Source of the DNA: CAVOOW01 sp963697675
GTDB taxonomy: Bacteria > Actinomycetota > Actinomycetes > JACCUZ01
Direction of reading: 5' to 3'
DNA: 64,000 nt
Assembly: GCA_963697675.1 (NCBI GenBank)
Contig: CAVOOW010000012.1
Coordinates: 1 to 64,000, forward strand
This document shows, piece by piece, positions 1 to 8,804 of the stretch (its first letter is position 1; every line of letters starts with the position of its first letter). Below the pieces are notes generated by a model. It did no database searches and was not told the origin of the DNA. It saw only the letters and a list, made by a program, of their open reading frames with translations. The position numbers and the translations under genes are program-made.

Positions 1-189
1 AACCCGTTGCTGGCTCAGACGTTGCAGGTTCGCGACGCCTACCTCGATCCGATCTCGTACCTCCAGGTGACTCTGCTCCGGCGGTCCCGAGCCGCCCGCA
101 ACGCCGGACAGGATCTGCCGCCTGAGCTGCGACAGGCGCTGTTGCTGACGGTCAACGGCGTCGCCGCCGGCCTCCGCAACACCGGCTAG
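1..189 (+). CDS. ppc: Phosphoenolpyruvate carboxylase, C-terminal end (partial)
   Basis: Only the last 62 codons lie in the window; the frame is open from base 1. The tail reads RDAYLDPISYLQVTLLRR and ends TVNGVAAGLRNTG, which is the highly conserved C-terminus of PEP carboxylase, where the final Gly-Met/Leu-Arg-Asn-Thr-Gly contributes to the active site. The enzyme carboxylates PEP to oxaloacetate to refill the TCA cycle. The stop codon overlaps by 3-4 bases the stop of the convergent gene on the minus strand. No other family shares this ending, so the call is firm despite the short fragment. Confidence 0.93.
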   Translation, partial: NPLLAQTLQVRDAYLDPISYLQVTLLRRSRAARNAGQDLPPELRQALLLTVNGVAAGLRNTG

Positions 190-665
190 CGGCCCGGCGC
201 CGCGAGGTACTTGTCGAGGCCGGCCCTCGCCTTGCCTCGCACGCTGCGGCGCAGCATCGGCGTCCACCCCAGCAGCAGCCCCGGCAGCCCGAGCGCCTGG
301 CGCGACCAGCGGTGGAAGTCGAACTCGTCGACCTGCTCGGCGATCAGGCCGTCGACGAACCGAAACCGCGAGTGCACGTCGTTGACGACCGGCCGCCCGG
401 TCTGCGCGAACTGGTAGTGAGCCACCCAGTGCGCCGTGCCTGACGTCGCGTCGGCGTCACGGGACACCAGGTCGACCGTCAGGTCCTTCGCGCGACTGGT
501 GAGCATCCGCCACATGCCACCGGGTTGCTCGCCACGCAACCCGACGAACACCGGATCGGAGAAGGTGGCGTCGGGCGCATAGCACTGCGCCATGGCGACT
601 CCGTCCAGGCGTGCGAACGCGGCGTAGAACTCGTCGAGCAGGGCGACGTTCGACTGGTCGGTCAC
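186..665 (-). CDS. SnoaL/NTF2-like fold protein
   Basis: A 159-residue protein of the nuclear transport factor 2 (SnoaL-like) superfamily. It opens with an LLDEFYAAFARLDGVAMAQCY helix-turn-helix segment, followed by the APDATFSDPVF stretch typical of these cone-shaped folds, and it has the usual length for a single-domain member. No catalytic Asp/His set can be assigned with certainty, so the substrate is unknown; members act as isomerases, cyclases, hydrolases or small-ligand binders. It converges on ppc with overlapping stop codons and is followed about 100 bases away by the NAD-binding reductase gene. Confidence 0.75.
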   Translation of the reverse strand: MTDQSNVALLDEFYAAFARLDGVAMAQCYAPDATFSDPVFVGLRGEQPGGMWRMLTSRAKDLTVDLVSRDADATSGTAHWVAHYQFAQTGRPVVNDVHSRFRFVDGLIAEQVDEFDFHRWSRQALGLPGLLLGWTPMLRRSVRGKARAGLDKYLAAPGR

Positions 666-767
666 GGGCTCACCCTAGGGCTCGCCTTGCCCCTGGGCAG
701 AGGGACTGGCGACCTCCTCCGCGGAGCGGCCGCGCGCCGTGACCGGCGGCCAGGTTCGATCCGCCGG

Positions 768-1589
768 TCAGGCGAGACCGCGTTCCAGCAACTGCGCGCA
801 GGCCCGCGCGAGTGCGGGATCGGCGCCCGCCGCGACGAGACTGGCCGCGATCTCCTCGAACTCCGGGCCCCAGCGCCAGCCGACCTCAGCGAGGCCGGTA
901 CGGACTGCCGGCAGCTCGGCCAGGATGTCCGCGCCCGACCGTTCGCCTTCGGCGGCCAGCACGTCGAGGACGCCGTGCGACTCGGCCAGGTCGGCGGCGA
1001 GTGCGGCGAGAACGATGCGGCCCTTGTTGAACAGGGCGTAGGCCTGTTTGGCCGCCGATGCGGCGCCGACCTCGGTTCCCACGATCATCGGGGTCACGTC
1101 GGTGCCGCTGAAGAGTCCCGCCACGGTGGAGGCGGCGGCCCTGTCACCAGCCAGGTAGAAGTGCGTGAGTCCCCCGTCGCGTGGTGGTGGGCCGACGATG
1201 CCGCCGTCGACGAAGGTGGCCCCGGCCCTTTGGACAGTCCCTGTGATCTCGGACAGGGTCGCCGTCGACACCGGGTTGGCGTCGACGTACGTACCGGAGA
1301 ATCCACCGCCCGCGACCACGCTCGCCACGTCGAGCGCGCCCTGCGGCGGGCAGACACTGACGACCACCTTGGTCCCGGTCAGCAGCGCCGCAACGTCGCC
1401 GGTGGACGTGAGGCCTGCCTCGTCGGCCCGCCGCCGTGTTGCCGAGCTGCGCCCCGCATCGAGCCAGCGCACCTCGTGGCCGGCGCGCACGAGCTCGGCG
1501 CCGATCCTCGCCCCCATGGCGCCCGGATGCAGCAGCGCCACGACCGTGCGTGCGCCGGATTCCAGCTCCGCCTTGGGGGACACCGGCAT
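768..1589 (-). CDS. NAD(P)-binding reductase, 6-phosphogluconate/3-hydroxyisobutyrate dehydrogenase-like
   Basis: A protein of 273 residues from the ATG at 1589. Near the N-terminus VVALLHPGAMGARIG matches the GxMGxxI dinucleotide-binding loop of the beta-hydroxyacid dehydrogenase superfamily. It is followed by VVVSVCPPQGALDVA and by a central VDGGIVGPPP segment, the place of the substrate-binding motif in this superfamily. The C-terminal half (VGAASAAKQAYALFNKGRI) resembles the DUF1932 helical domain. The frame stays open upstream to 1631, but that would overlap pth; the ATG at 1589 begins 4 bases after the pth stop and is preferred. The substrate is not predictable. Confidence 0.8.
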   Translation of the reverse strand: MPVSPKAELESGARTVVALLHPGAMGARIGAELVRAGHEVRWLDAGRSSATRRRADEAGLTSTGDVAALLTGTKVVVSVCPPQGALDVASVVAGGGFSGTYVDANPVSTATLSEITGTVQRAGATFVDGGIVGPPPRDGGLTHFYLAGDRAAASTVAGLFSGTDVTPMIVGTEVGAASAAKQAYALFNKGRIVLAALAADLAESHGVLDVLAAEGERSGADILAELPAVRTGLAEVGWRWGPEFEEIAASLVAAGADPALARACAQLLERGLA

Positions 1590-1593
1590 CGCC

Positions 1594-2169
1594 TCAGGTG
1601 TTGTAGGAGTTCTGGGCGCGCTCGAGACCATCGGTCAGCAGCGCTTCGATCGCGTCTGCGGCGTGGTCGACGTTGAGCTCGAGCTCCTTGCGTTCAACGG
1701 CGCCGAAATCACGCAGTACGAACGCCGCCGCGTCCATGCTGCCGGGAGGTCGGCCGATGCCGAAGCGCACCCGGTTGAACTCGCCCGAGCCGAGCGAGCG
1801 CCGGATCGACCGCAGGCCGTTGTGCCCGTTGTCCCCACCACCGAGCTTGAGTCGCAGTCCTCCGTAGGGCAGATCGAGCTCGTCGTGCACGACGACAATC
1901 CGGTCGAGCGGCGCCTTGAAGAAGTCGCGCAACGACGACACGGGTCCACCCGAGTCGTTCATGAAGGAGCGGGGCTTGGCCAGCACGACCCGTTCGCCCG
2001 ACAGCCGTCCCTCGACGACGTCGGACCGGGACTTGTGCGCCTTGAAACGGGTACCCATCCGCTGGGCCAGCAGGTCGAGGACCATGAAGCCGACGTTGTG
2101 CCGATTGCCTGAATAGCCGGGCCCGGGGTTGCCGAGCCCGACCACCAGCCAGGCGCCGTTGTCGGTCAC
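1594..2169 (-). CDS. pth: Peptidyl-tRNA hydrolase
   Basis: Pth releases the peptide from peptidyl-tRNAs that drop off the ribosome, recycling tRNA. The 191-residue protein has the family signature VGLGNPGPGYSGNRHNVGF, with Asn14 and the catalytic His24, and VVHDELDLP with Asp96. The KPRSFMNDSG and GGGDNGHNGLRS stretches are also canonical, and the length is normal. It lies downstream of rplY (32 bases) in the rplY-pth order common in actinobacteria, and upstream of the reductase gene, which it probably shares a transcript with. Confidence 0.97.
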   Translation of the reverse strand: MTDNGAWLVVGLGNPGPGYSGNRHNVGFMVLDLLAQRMGTRFKAHKSRSDVVEGRLSGERVVLAKPRSFMNDSGGPVSSLRDFFKAPLDRIVVVHDELDLPYGGLRLKLGGGDNGHNGLRSIRRSLGSGEFNRVRFGIGRPPGSMDAAAFVLRDFGAVERKELELNVDHAADAIEALLTDGLERAQNSYNT

Positions 2170-2201
2170 TGGCGCCTCGGAGTCGCGCCTTCGGAACAGG
2201 C

Positions 2202-2888
2202 TCAGCTGTCGGCCTTCTCGCCGTCGGCGGCAGCGTCGCCATCGCCCTCGGCAGCACCCTCGGCGGTCTCGGCCTTCTCGGCCTCCGGCGCCTCGTGCAC
2301 GATGCCGGCCTCTGCCTCGGCCTCGGCGAGCTCGGCGTCCATCTCCTCTGCGGTGGTGGCGGCCGAAACGTTCACGACCAGCGCATCCCCGTCAGTGATG
2401 AGGGTGACGCCGGCCGGGAGCGCGACGTCGTGGGCGTGGATCTGGGACCCCACGGTGAGACCGTCCACCGAGACGTCGACACCGGTCGGGATGTGGGTGG
2501 CCTCGGCCTCGACCTGCAGCGTCTGCTGCTCGAGTGTCACGAACGTCTCGGGCACGGCCTCACCGATGACGTGGACGTTGATCTCGACCCTGACCTTCTC
2601 GCCCAGGCGGACGAGGACCAGGTCGACGTGCTCGAGGAAGCCCTTGATGGGGTCGCGCTGGACGTCCTTGGGCAGCGCCAGCTCGGTGCCGCCGTCAAGC
2701 TCGAGCGTGAGCAGGACGTTGGCGGTCTTGAGCGCGAGCATCAGCTCATGGCCGGGCAGGGAGATGTGCCGGGGGTCGGTGCCGTGGCCGTACAGGACTG
2801 CAGGCACCTTCTTGTCGCGGCGGATGCGGCGGGCGGCACCCTTGCCGAACTCGGTGCGCGGCTCAGCGGACAAACGGACCTCGGACAC
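2202..2888 (-). CDS. rplY: 50S ribosomal protein L25, general stress protein Ctc type
   Basis: A 5S rRNA-binding protein of the large subunit. From the GTG at 2888 (VSEVRLSAEPRTEFGKGAAR) it has 228 residues. The N-terminal L25 domain (about 1-95, with RRDKKVPAVLYGHG and DVQRDPIKGFLEHVDL) is followed by the TL5/Ctc beta domain (about 96-180). An acidic, alanine-rich tail of about 45 residues comes last, as in other actinobacteria. GAGGAG lies about 9 bases ahead of this GTG; the frame continues upstream to 2963 but that part has no family resemblance. Confidence 0.95.
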   Translation of the reverse strand: MSEVRLSAEPRTEFGKGAARRIRRDKKVPAVLYGHGTDPRHISLPGHELMLALKTANVLLTLELDGGTELALPKDVQRDPIKGFLEHVDLVLVRLGEKVRVEINVHVIGEAVPETFVTLEQQTLQVEAEATHIPTGVDVSVDGLTVGSQIHAHDVALPAGVTLITDGDALVVNVSAATTAEEMDAELAEAEAEAGIVHEAPEAEKAETAEGAAEGDGDAAADGEKADS

Positions 2889-3047
2889 GATGCTCGACTC
2901 CTCTGTGGTGCGCAGGCTTGCGGCGGTCTCAGTGCTGTCGCGACGGCACGCAGAGGCCGGCACGCAGACGTGGCACGTGGACCGCCGCGTCGATAACGGA
3001 ACCGGAGGTGGTTCCCTCGCCGGGCAACCCCGATAGCCTAACGAAGG

Positions 3048-3076
3048 GGCAGCCGCGCGACCAAACGGGGGCTGCC
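3048..3076. terminator. Possible terminator hairpin after the sugar transferase gene
   Basis: GGCAGCC (3048-3054) and GGCTGCC (3070-3076) form a 7-bp stem with a 15-base loop, 14 bases beyond the stop of the minus-strand sugar transferase gene. There is only a weak T-rich tail on the minus strand (TTCGTT), so intrinsic termination is an inference. The rest of the gap up to 2889 should contain the rplY promoter, but I see no clear boxes. Confidence 0.35.
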
Positions 3077-3089
3077 GTCAACTTGGTCG

Positions 3090-4628
3090 CTAGTAGGCCC
3101 CGCGACCCTTGAGCACCGCACCGAGAGTCTTCCAAAGGATGCTGAGGTCCATCGTCAGCGACCAGTTCTCGACGTAGTAGAGGTCGAGGCGCACCGTCTC
3201 GCTCCAGTCGAGGTCGGCGCGGCCGCTGACCTGCCACAGACCGGTGAGACCGGGGCGCACCATCAGGCGGCGGTAGACGTGGCTGACCTCATAGCGCTCG
3301 ACCTCGGCCGGCAGCGGCGGCCGGGGGCCGACGAGCGACATGTGACCGCGCAGCACGTTCATCAGCTGAGGCAGCTCATCGAGCGAGCAACGGCGCAGGA
3401 CCTTGCCGAAGCGGGTGATCCGCGGGTCGTCGCCCATCTTGAACAGCGGGCCCCGCTTGTGCGAGTTCTGGGTCTGCAGCTCGTCGATGCGCTTGTCGGC
3501 GTCGGCGTACATGCTGCGGAACTTGTACATCACGAAGCTGCGACCGCCTTGGCCGACGCGCACCTGGCGGAACAGGGCCGGGCCCCGTGACTCCAACCGC
3601 ACCACGAGGGCGATCACGGCCAGCAGCGGCGACAGGGCCAGCAGGGCGAACAGGGAGACGACCCTGTCGAAGGTGATCTTCACCAGCGCCCGGGCGCCGG
3701 TAAGTCGTGGCGTCTGCACCTGCAGCAGGGTCTGTCCCTCGACAGGGGTCATGTGGATGCGCGGGCCGGCGACGTCGACCAGTGCGGGTGCCACGAGCAT
3801 GTCGACGCCGGAGTTCTCGAGGTCCCACGCGAGCTGCCGGAGCTTCTCGGCGGACATCGCCGGTGTCGGAGAGACGACGATGGCGTGCGCGTTGAGGTCG
3901 ACGACCAGGTCCTGCACGTCCTCGAAGGACCCGACGACCTTCCAGCCCTGGCCCTCCCGGCGACGCTCGTCCCCGTCCGCGTCGAGCGCATCTCGACGCC
4001 TGTCGAAACCGTCGGGGACACACACGCCTACGACGTCGAAGCCCTGCCCGCGCGCCCGGTCAAGCTTGGCCGCCATGGAGAACGCCGAGTTCTCGCGGCC
4101 GATGACCAGCACCCGTTGGAGGGCTCGACCCTTCGACCACTGGCGGGCGAGGACCTTGCGCGCGACGGTCCGCAGGGTCACGGCGGCGAGGCAGCACAGC
4201 GGGAGCCCGATCAAGACGATGGATCGGGACACGACGAGGTGAAAGCCGAACGCGATCACGCCGACGGTGGCGCAGAGCCGGAGGGACGCATCGAAGATCC
4301 GCTTGTACTCCGACGTGCCACGACCCAGGACATGCAGGTTGTAGCCACCGGAGATCACGACCATGCCGATCCAGAGCGGCGTCGTGATCAGGACGACGCT
4401 CCAGTAAGGGATGACGCCATCGAAGCGCACGTCCGCGTTGCCGAAGCGGGACATGATGGCCACACCGCCGGCGAACCCGTAGGCGAGCGCGTCCAGCAGC
4501 ACCAGCGAGACCACATAGCGCAACTGCCAGTTCAGCCGGCGGTGCGACGGAATGGCCGGCACCAGGTCGACGGTGCGTTGAAGCGGAAGCCTGACCTGAG
4601 CCCGCAGGCTCTGTGTCTCCACCGACAT
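3090..4628 (-). CDS. Polyprenyl glycosylphosphotransferase (undecaprenyl-phosphate sugar transferase)
   Basis: A 512-residue initiating enzyme of exopolysaccharide assembly, which moves a sugar-1-phosphate onto undecaprenyl phosphate at the inner face of the membrane. Residues about 30-150 hold four hydrophobic segments. A Rossmann-like CoA-binding-type domain follows (VLVIGRENSAFSMAAKL). After one more membrane segment (VVSLFALLALSPLLAVIALVV) comes the PF02397 catalytic domain, with FRQVRVGQGGRSFVMYKFRSM, the LRRCSLDELPQLMNVLRG core and LVGPRPPLP. This is the WbaP/CpsE layout at full length. The ATG at 4628 directly follows AAAGGG, which is tight for a ribosome site. The sugar donated cannot be told. 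Confidence 0.9.
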   Translation of the reverse strand: MSVETQSLRAQVRLPLQRTVDLVPAIPSHRRLNWQLRYVVSLVLLDALAYGFAGGVAIMSRFGNADVRFDGVIPYWSVVLITTPLWIGMVVISGGYNLHVLGRGTSEYKRIFDASLRLCATVGVIAFGFHLVVSRSIVLIGLPLCCLAAVTLRTVARKVLARQWSKGRALQRVLVIGRENSAFSMAAKLDRARGQGFDVVGVCVPDGFDRRRDALDADGDERRREGQGWKVVGSFEDVQDLVVDLNAHAIVVSPTPAMSAEKLRQLAWDLENSGVDMLVAPALVDVAGPRIHMTPVEGQTLLQVQTPRLTGARALVKITFDRVVSLFALLALSPLLAVIALVVRLESRGPALFRQVRVGQGGRSFVMYKFRSMYADADKRIDELQTQNSHKRGPLFKMGDDPRITRFGKVLRRCSLDELPQLMNVLRGHMSLVGPRPPLPAEVERYEVSHVYRRLMVRPGLTGLWQVSGRADLDWSETVRLDLYYVENWSLTMDLSILWKTLGAVLKGRGAY

Positions 4629-4731
4629 CCCTTTGAGTCCCCCCTCGCCCCAAGAACTGGCGTGGTCTCACGTGACGATATTCACGACCGTTGACCGTGG
4701 GAGGTCCCCCTGGTGCATATACCCAGCCCGC

Positions 4732-4749
4732 GGACACCAAGAGGTGTCC
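4732..4749. promoter_or_regulatory. Short perfect hairpin in the gap between prs and the sugar transferase gene
   Basis: GGACACC (4732-4738), loop AAGA, GGTGTCC (4743-4749). It lies 104 bases ahead of the sugar transferase start and 163 bases after the prs stop, both on the minus strand, in a 283-bp gap with no gene. It could be a terminator for prs or a protein-binding dyad. No T-run follows on either strand, which favours a binding site, but there is no direct evidence. Confidence 0.3.
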
Positions 4750-4911
4750 ACGGGATTCCCCCCACGGAAACTTCTCCGAAGGTACTCGTATACGCAGCAT
4801 GAAGTAACGGGAACCGCGGAAATAGAGCCGACTGAGGCCCTCGTGGTGACGGCGAGTGACGGGAAATGGCAGCAAAGCCGACAATCCTGCGTTTTTGCTC
4901 TGCCTAGGCGG

Positions 4912-5892
4912 TTAGCTGTGCCCCTCGAACAGGCTGGTCACCGAGCCGTCGTCAAAGACCTCTCGGATGCCCCTCGCCAGCAGCGGGGCGATCGAGAGGA
5001 CGGTGAGCTTGTCGAACAGCTTTTCCTCGCCGATCGGCAGCGTGTCGGTGACCACGACCTCGCTGATCCGCGAGTTCTTGAGCCGGTCGATTGCCGGGCC
5101 CGAGAAGATCGCGTGGGTGGCCGCGACGACCACGTCGGCCGCCCCGGCGTTGAACAGGGCGTCCGCCGCCTTGCTGATCGTGCCACCGGTGTCGATCATG
5201 TCGTCCTGCAGGATGCAGACGCGACCGTCCACGTCACCTACGACCCGGTTCGCCTTCACCTCGTTGGGCCGGTCGATGTCGCGAGTCTTGTGGATGAATG
5301 CGATCGGGGCGCCGCCCATCGTTTCCGACCAGCGCTCGGCCAACCGCAGGCGACCGGCGTCCGGGGAAACGATCGCGACGTTCGCGGTGTCGACCCGCCG
5401 GCGTACGTAGGAGGCCAGCAGGGGCAGCGCGAAGAGGTGGTCGACCGGCCCGTCGAAGAATCCCTGGATCTGCGCGGTGTGCAAGTCGACGGCCATCATG
5501 CGGTCGGCGCCTGCGGTCGCGAACAGGTCAGCCATCAACCGGGCCGAGATCGGCTCACGGCCACGGTGCTTCTTGTCCTGCCGCGCGTAGGGGAAGAAGG
5601 GTGTCGCGACGGTGATGCGCTTGGCCGACGCACGCTTGAGGGCGTCCACCATGATGAGCGTCTCCATCACCCACGTGTTGATCGGTGCTGTGCAGCTCTG
5701 GATCACGAACGCGTCGCACCCGCGGACGGACTCCTTGTAGCGGATGTAGATCTCGCCGTTGGCGAAGTCGTAGGCCGTCGTCGGCGTGAGCTCGATGCCG
5801 AGCTCGGAGCTCACCGACTCGGCCAGCTCGGGGTGTGCTCGCCCGGCGAAGAGCATGAGCTTCTTCTCGCCCGTGGTCTTGATAAAGCTCAT
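4912..5892 (-). CDS. prs: Ribose-phosphate pyrophosphokinase (PRPP synthetase)
   Basis: It makes PRPP from ribose-5-phosphate and ATP for nucleotide, histidine, tryptophan and decaprenyl-phosphoribose synthesis. The 326-residue sequence carries the full class I signature: FANGEIYIRYKESVRG, ATPFFPYARQDKKHRGREPIS (the flexible ATP loop), VDLHTAQIQGFF, and the PRPP loop DDMIDTGGTISKAADAL near residue 230. The ATG overlaps the glmU stop as ATGA, so the two genes are translationally coupled in the glmU-prs order seen across actinobacteria. Confidence 0.97.
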   Translation of the reverse strand: MSFIKTTGEKKLMLFAGRAHPELAESVSSELGIELTPTTAYDFANGEIYIRYKESVRGCDAFVIQSCTAPINTWVMETLIMVDALKRASAKRITVATPFFPYARQDKKHRGREPISARLMADLFATAGADRMMAVDLHTAQIQGFFDGPVDHLFALPLLASYVRRRVDTANVAIVSPDAGRLRLAERWSETMGGAPIAFIHKTRDIDRPNEVKANRVVGDVDGRVCILQDDMIDTGGTISKAADALFNAGAADVVVAATHAIFSGPAIDRLKNSRISEVVVTDTLPIGEEKLFDKLTVLSIAPLLARGIREVFDDGSVTSLFEGHS

Positions 5893-7385
5893 GCGTCAGG
5901 CCCTTCGCTGTCGCCCTGCTGCTGCTGACTTTCCCGGTCTCGATCTGCCGCGAGGTTCGCAGCCTCAATCGCTCGCTGTGCCGCCGCCGCCGTACGTGTG
6001 CCGGCTCGTCGTCGTGCCACCCACCCGCGGATGTTGCGTTGCTGACCACGCGCGACTGCGAGCTCACCCGCACCGACGCGCTTGGTCACGGTGGAGCCGG
6101 CCGCAACGTATGCCCCGTCCTCGACCTGCACAGGCGCCACGAGGACCGAGTCGCTGCCGATGAACGAGTGCGCGCCGACATCGGTGTGGTGCTTGGTGAC
6201 GCCGTCGTAGTTGGCAAAGATCGTGCCCGCGCCGATGTTCGCACCCTCGCCGACGTCGGCATCACCGACGTAGGTCAGGTGGGGGACCTTGGCGCCGTCG
6301 CCGATCACGGCGTTCTTCATCTCGACGAAACCCCCGGCCTTGGCGCCGACTCCCAGGCGAGTGCCAGGGCGCAGATAGGTATAGGGGCCGACGGTCGCCT
6401 CGGGGCCGATGATCGCGGAGTACGACGTCGTGTTGCTGATCTCGGCGCGGGCGCCGACCTCGGTGTCCACGAGCTCCGTGTTCGGCCCGACCTGAGCGCC
6501 GGTCGCCACGGTCGTCGCCCCGCGCAACAGGGTGTTGGGCTCGAGGACGGTGTCGGCCTCGAGCGTGACGCCGACGTCGATCCAGGTCGTCTCGGGATCA
6601 CGCACGGTCACGCCGGCACGCATCCAGGCGGTCACCGTGCGCCGGTTGAGCTCGCGATGCAGGGCGGCGAGCTGGACTCGATCGTTGACGCCTTCGGTCT
6701 GCACAGCGTCGTCGATCAGCAGGGCACCAACCGCCGCACCATCGGAGCTGGCGATGCCGACGACGTCGGTGAGGTAGTGCTCGCCTTGCGAATTGGTGTC
6801 CGTGAGCCCGGCGAGCGCGGCCCGCAGCGTCGCTGAATCGAAGGCGTACACGCCGGAGTTGATCTCGCGGACCTGTCGTTGTTCCTCTGTGGCTTCCTTC
6901 TCCTCGACGACGGCGGTGACCGTCCCGCTGGCATCGCGGACGATGCGGCCGTATCCGGTGGGGACCTCGAGGCGTGCGGTGAGGATCGTGACGGCGTTGC
7001 CGGCCCGCTCGTGCTCGGCGACCAGCGACACGAGCGTCTCTCCCGTGAGCAGCGGGACGTCGCCGTAGGTCACCAGCACGGTTCCCACGAGCTCGGGCAG
7101 GTCCCGAAGGGCGCAGTCCACGGCGTGGCCCGTACCGCGTTGCTGGTCCTGCACGACGGTGGCGGCCTCGGGGGCGACCTCGGCCAGATGTGCCTTGACC
7201 TGGTCCCGCCCGTGGCCCACGACGACGACGAGGTGGTCGGGTGCCACCGCTGCCGCGGCGACCACGGCGTGGTGGATCAGGCTGCGACCGCCGACGGAGT
7301 GCAGGACCTTGGGGATCGCTGACCTCATCCGAGTGCCCTCACCGGCGGCAAGGACGACAACGGCGGCCGGTCGGGCAGGCGTCAC
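5889..7385 (-). CDS. glmU: Bifunctional N-acetylglucosamine-1-phosphate uridyltransferase / glucosamine-1-phosphate acetyltransferase
   Basis: It makes UDP-GlcNAc for peptidoglycan in two steps. The N-terminal nucleotidyltransferase domain (about 1-235) shows LAAGEGTRMRSAIPKVLHSVGG, TYGDVPLLTGETL and EINSGVYAF. The C-terminal left-handed beta-helix (about 255-450) has hexapeptide turns and the acetyltransferase core RPGTRLGVGAKAGGFVEMKN and ANYDGVTKHHT. At 498 residues it is slightly longer than enterobacterial GlmU owing to an actinobacterial C-terminal extension rich in Ala, Arg and Gln. Start is GTG at 7385. A tRNA-Gln gene lies 131 bases upstream on the same strand. Confidence 0.97.
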   Translation of the reverse strand: MTPARPAAVVVLAAGEGTRMRSAIPKVLHSVGGRSLIHHAVVAAAAVAPDHLVVVVGHGRDQVKAHLAEVAPEAATVVQDQQRGTGHAVDCALRDLPELVGTVLVTYGDVPLLTGETLVSLVAEHERAGNAVTILTARLEVPTGYGRIVRDASGTVTAVVEEKEATEEQRQVREINSGVYAFDSATLRAALAGLTDTNSQGEHYLTDVVGIASSDGAAVGALLIDDAVQTEGVNDRVQLAALHRELNRRTVTAWMRAGVTVRDPETTWIDVGVTLEADTVLEPNTLLRGATTVATGAQVGPNTELVDTEVGARAEISNTTSYSAIIGPEATVGPYTYLRPGTRLGVGAKAGGFVEMKNAVIGDGAKVPHLTYVGDADVGEGANIGAGTIFANYDGVTKHHTDVGAHSFIGSDSVLVAPVQVEDGAYVAAGSTVTKRVGAGELAVARGQQRNIRGWVARRRAGTRTAAAAQRAIEAANLAADRDRESQQQQGDSEGPDA

Positions 7386-7515
7386 GCGCGGAAGCGCTCC
7401 TCGGCAAGGCGGTCGGGGGCGTGGCTCAGACTACCCCGCCGACAGCGGTGACTGATGCCACCTCCGTGGCGACCCGACGGCACGAAGGTGCAGCCGGGAG
7501 TTTCGGGACCGACGG

Positions 7516-7586
7516 CTCCCGGGCGAGGATTCGAACCTCGATTGGTCGGACCAAAACCGACAGTCCTGCCCTTGGACGACCCGGGA
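7516..7586 (-). tRNA. tRNA-Gln (anticodon TTG)
   Basis: Reading the minus strand, acceptor TCCCGGG pairs with CCCGGGA. The anticodon arm GTCGG-TTTTGGT-CCGAC places TTG at positions 34-36, reading CAA/CAG. The T arm contains GGTTCGAATCC. It is 71 bases long with discriminator G; the CCA end is not encoded. Confidence 0.95.
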
Positions 7587-7746
7587 TGGGCCTCACCAGG
7601 CTAATGGGTCTCGTACGCCAAACCTGGCGCGGTGGCTGGCGGTGATCGCGGCAGCGGGGCGCGGCGGGCGTTTTCGTTCGCTGCCAGTTACCCGGCCGTA
7701 GGTTACGGTTGCGTAAGTATGGTCCCCGAGCGCTGAAGGCACCGTC

Positions 7747-8706
7747 ATGACACCACCCCTCGCGACTGCCGACCGGTCCGCTGGAACCGCCGAACTGCCC
7801 AGCGGCACGATGGGCGCTGAGCGCAAGCGCTGGATCGAGCAGGCCGCGCTGGTGGCTTTCATCGCGGTGCCGTTCGTGGCGATCCTGCTCGCCATCCCAG
7901 TCGCCTGGGGCGGCTGGCTGAGCTGGACCGACGTCATCCTCTCGTTCCTCTTTTACGCCGTCGCGGGCCACGGCATCACGGTCGGCTTCCATCGCTATCT
8001 CACGCACGGGTCCTTCAAGGCGAAGCGCCCACTGCGCATCGGGCTCGCGACCGCGGGCAGCCTGGCCATCGAAGGCCCCGCGATCCGCTGGGTCGCCGAC
8101 CACCGCAAGCATCACAAGTTCAGCGACAAGGACGGCGACCCGCACTCACCGTGGCGCTACGGCGAGAGCATTCCTGCGCTGATCAAGGGCCTCTGGTACG
8201 CCCACATGGGCTGGCTGTTCGACGTCGAGCAGACCCCGCAGCGCCAGTACGCCCCCGATCTGCTCAGGGATCGCGACATCGTGCGCGTGAGCCGCGCGTT
8301 CCCGGTCCTCGCGCTGGCGTCGCTGCTCCTCCCGCCGCTGCTCGGTGGTCTCATCACCTGGTCGTGGCAGGGGGCCGTCACCGCGTTCTTCTGGGCCGGC
8401 CTGGTGCGCGTCGGCCTGCTGCACCACGTCACCTGGTCGATCAACTCGATCTGTCACGCGATGGGCGAACGGCCCTTCGAGAGCCGGGACCGGTCCGGCA
8501 ACGTGTGGTGGCTCGCCGTTCTCTCGATGGGCGAGTCGTGGCACAACCTGCACCACGCCGACCCGACCTGCGCGCGCACCGGAGTGCTGCGCGGTCAGGT
8601 CGACTCGGGCGCGCGGGTAATCCAGGTGTTCGAGGCGTTCGGATGGGCGTATGACGTGCGGTGGCCGAGGCAAGCGCGCCTCGACGCACGTCGTGCGACC
8701 TCATGA
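7747..8706 (+). CDS. Delta-9 acyl-CoA/acyl-lipid desaturase
   Basis: An integral membrane di-iron desaturase that puts a cis double bond into fatty acyl chains, adjusting membrane fluidity. The 319 residues carry the three histidine boxes of the stearoyl-CoA desaturase family: HRYLTH (82-87), HRKHH (117-121) and HNLHH (near 260). Hydrophobic pairs lie at about 32-58, 61-78 and 180-230. It needs an electron donor not encoded next door. The downstream TetR gene is on the same strand, its earlier possible start overlapping this stop as ATGA, so the regulator probably controls this operon, as often seen for desaturases. Confidence 0.9.
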   Translation: MTPPLATADRSAGTAELPSGTMGAERKRWIEQAALVAFIAVPFVAILLAIPVAWGGWLSWTDVILSFLFYAVAGHGITVGFHRYLTHGSFKAKRPLRIGLATAGSLAIEGPAIRWVADHRKHHKFSDKDGDPHSPWRYGESIPALIKGLWYAHMGWLFDVEQTPQRQYAPDLLRDRDIVRVSRAFPVLALASLLLPPLLGGLITWSWQGAVTAFFWAGLVRVGLLHHVTWSINSICHAMGERPFESRDRSGNVWWLAVLSMGESWHNLHHADPTCARTGVLRGQVDSGARVIQVFEAFGWAYDVRWPRQARLDARRATS

Positions 8707-8804
8707 CGCCTGGGCCGGAGGATCCCGTGATTCGGACCAACGGCACCGCCACGACCGCGCCGCGCGGGCATCGCATCGCGCACGACGCGAAGGGGGACCG
8801 ACGC

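Noticed and set aside
525..1676. A 383-codon open frame on the plus strand
   Set aside because: Antisense to the NTF2-like and reductase genes, both of which have clear family motifs.
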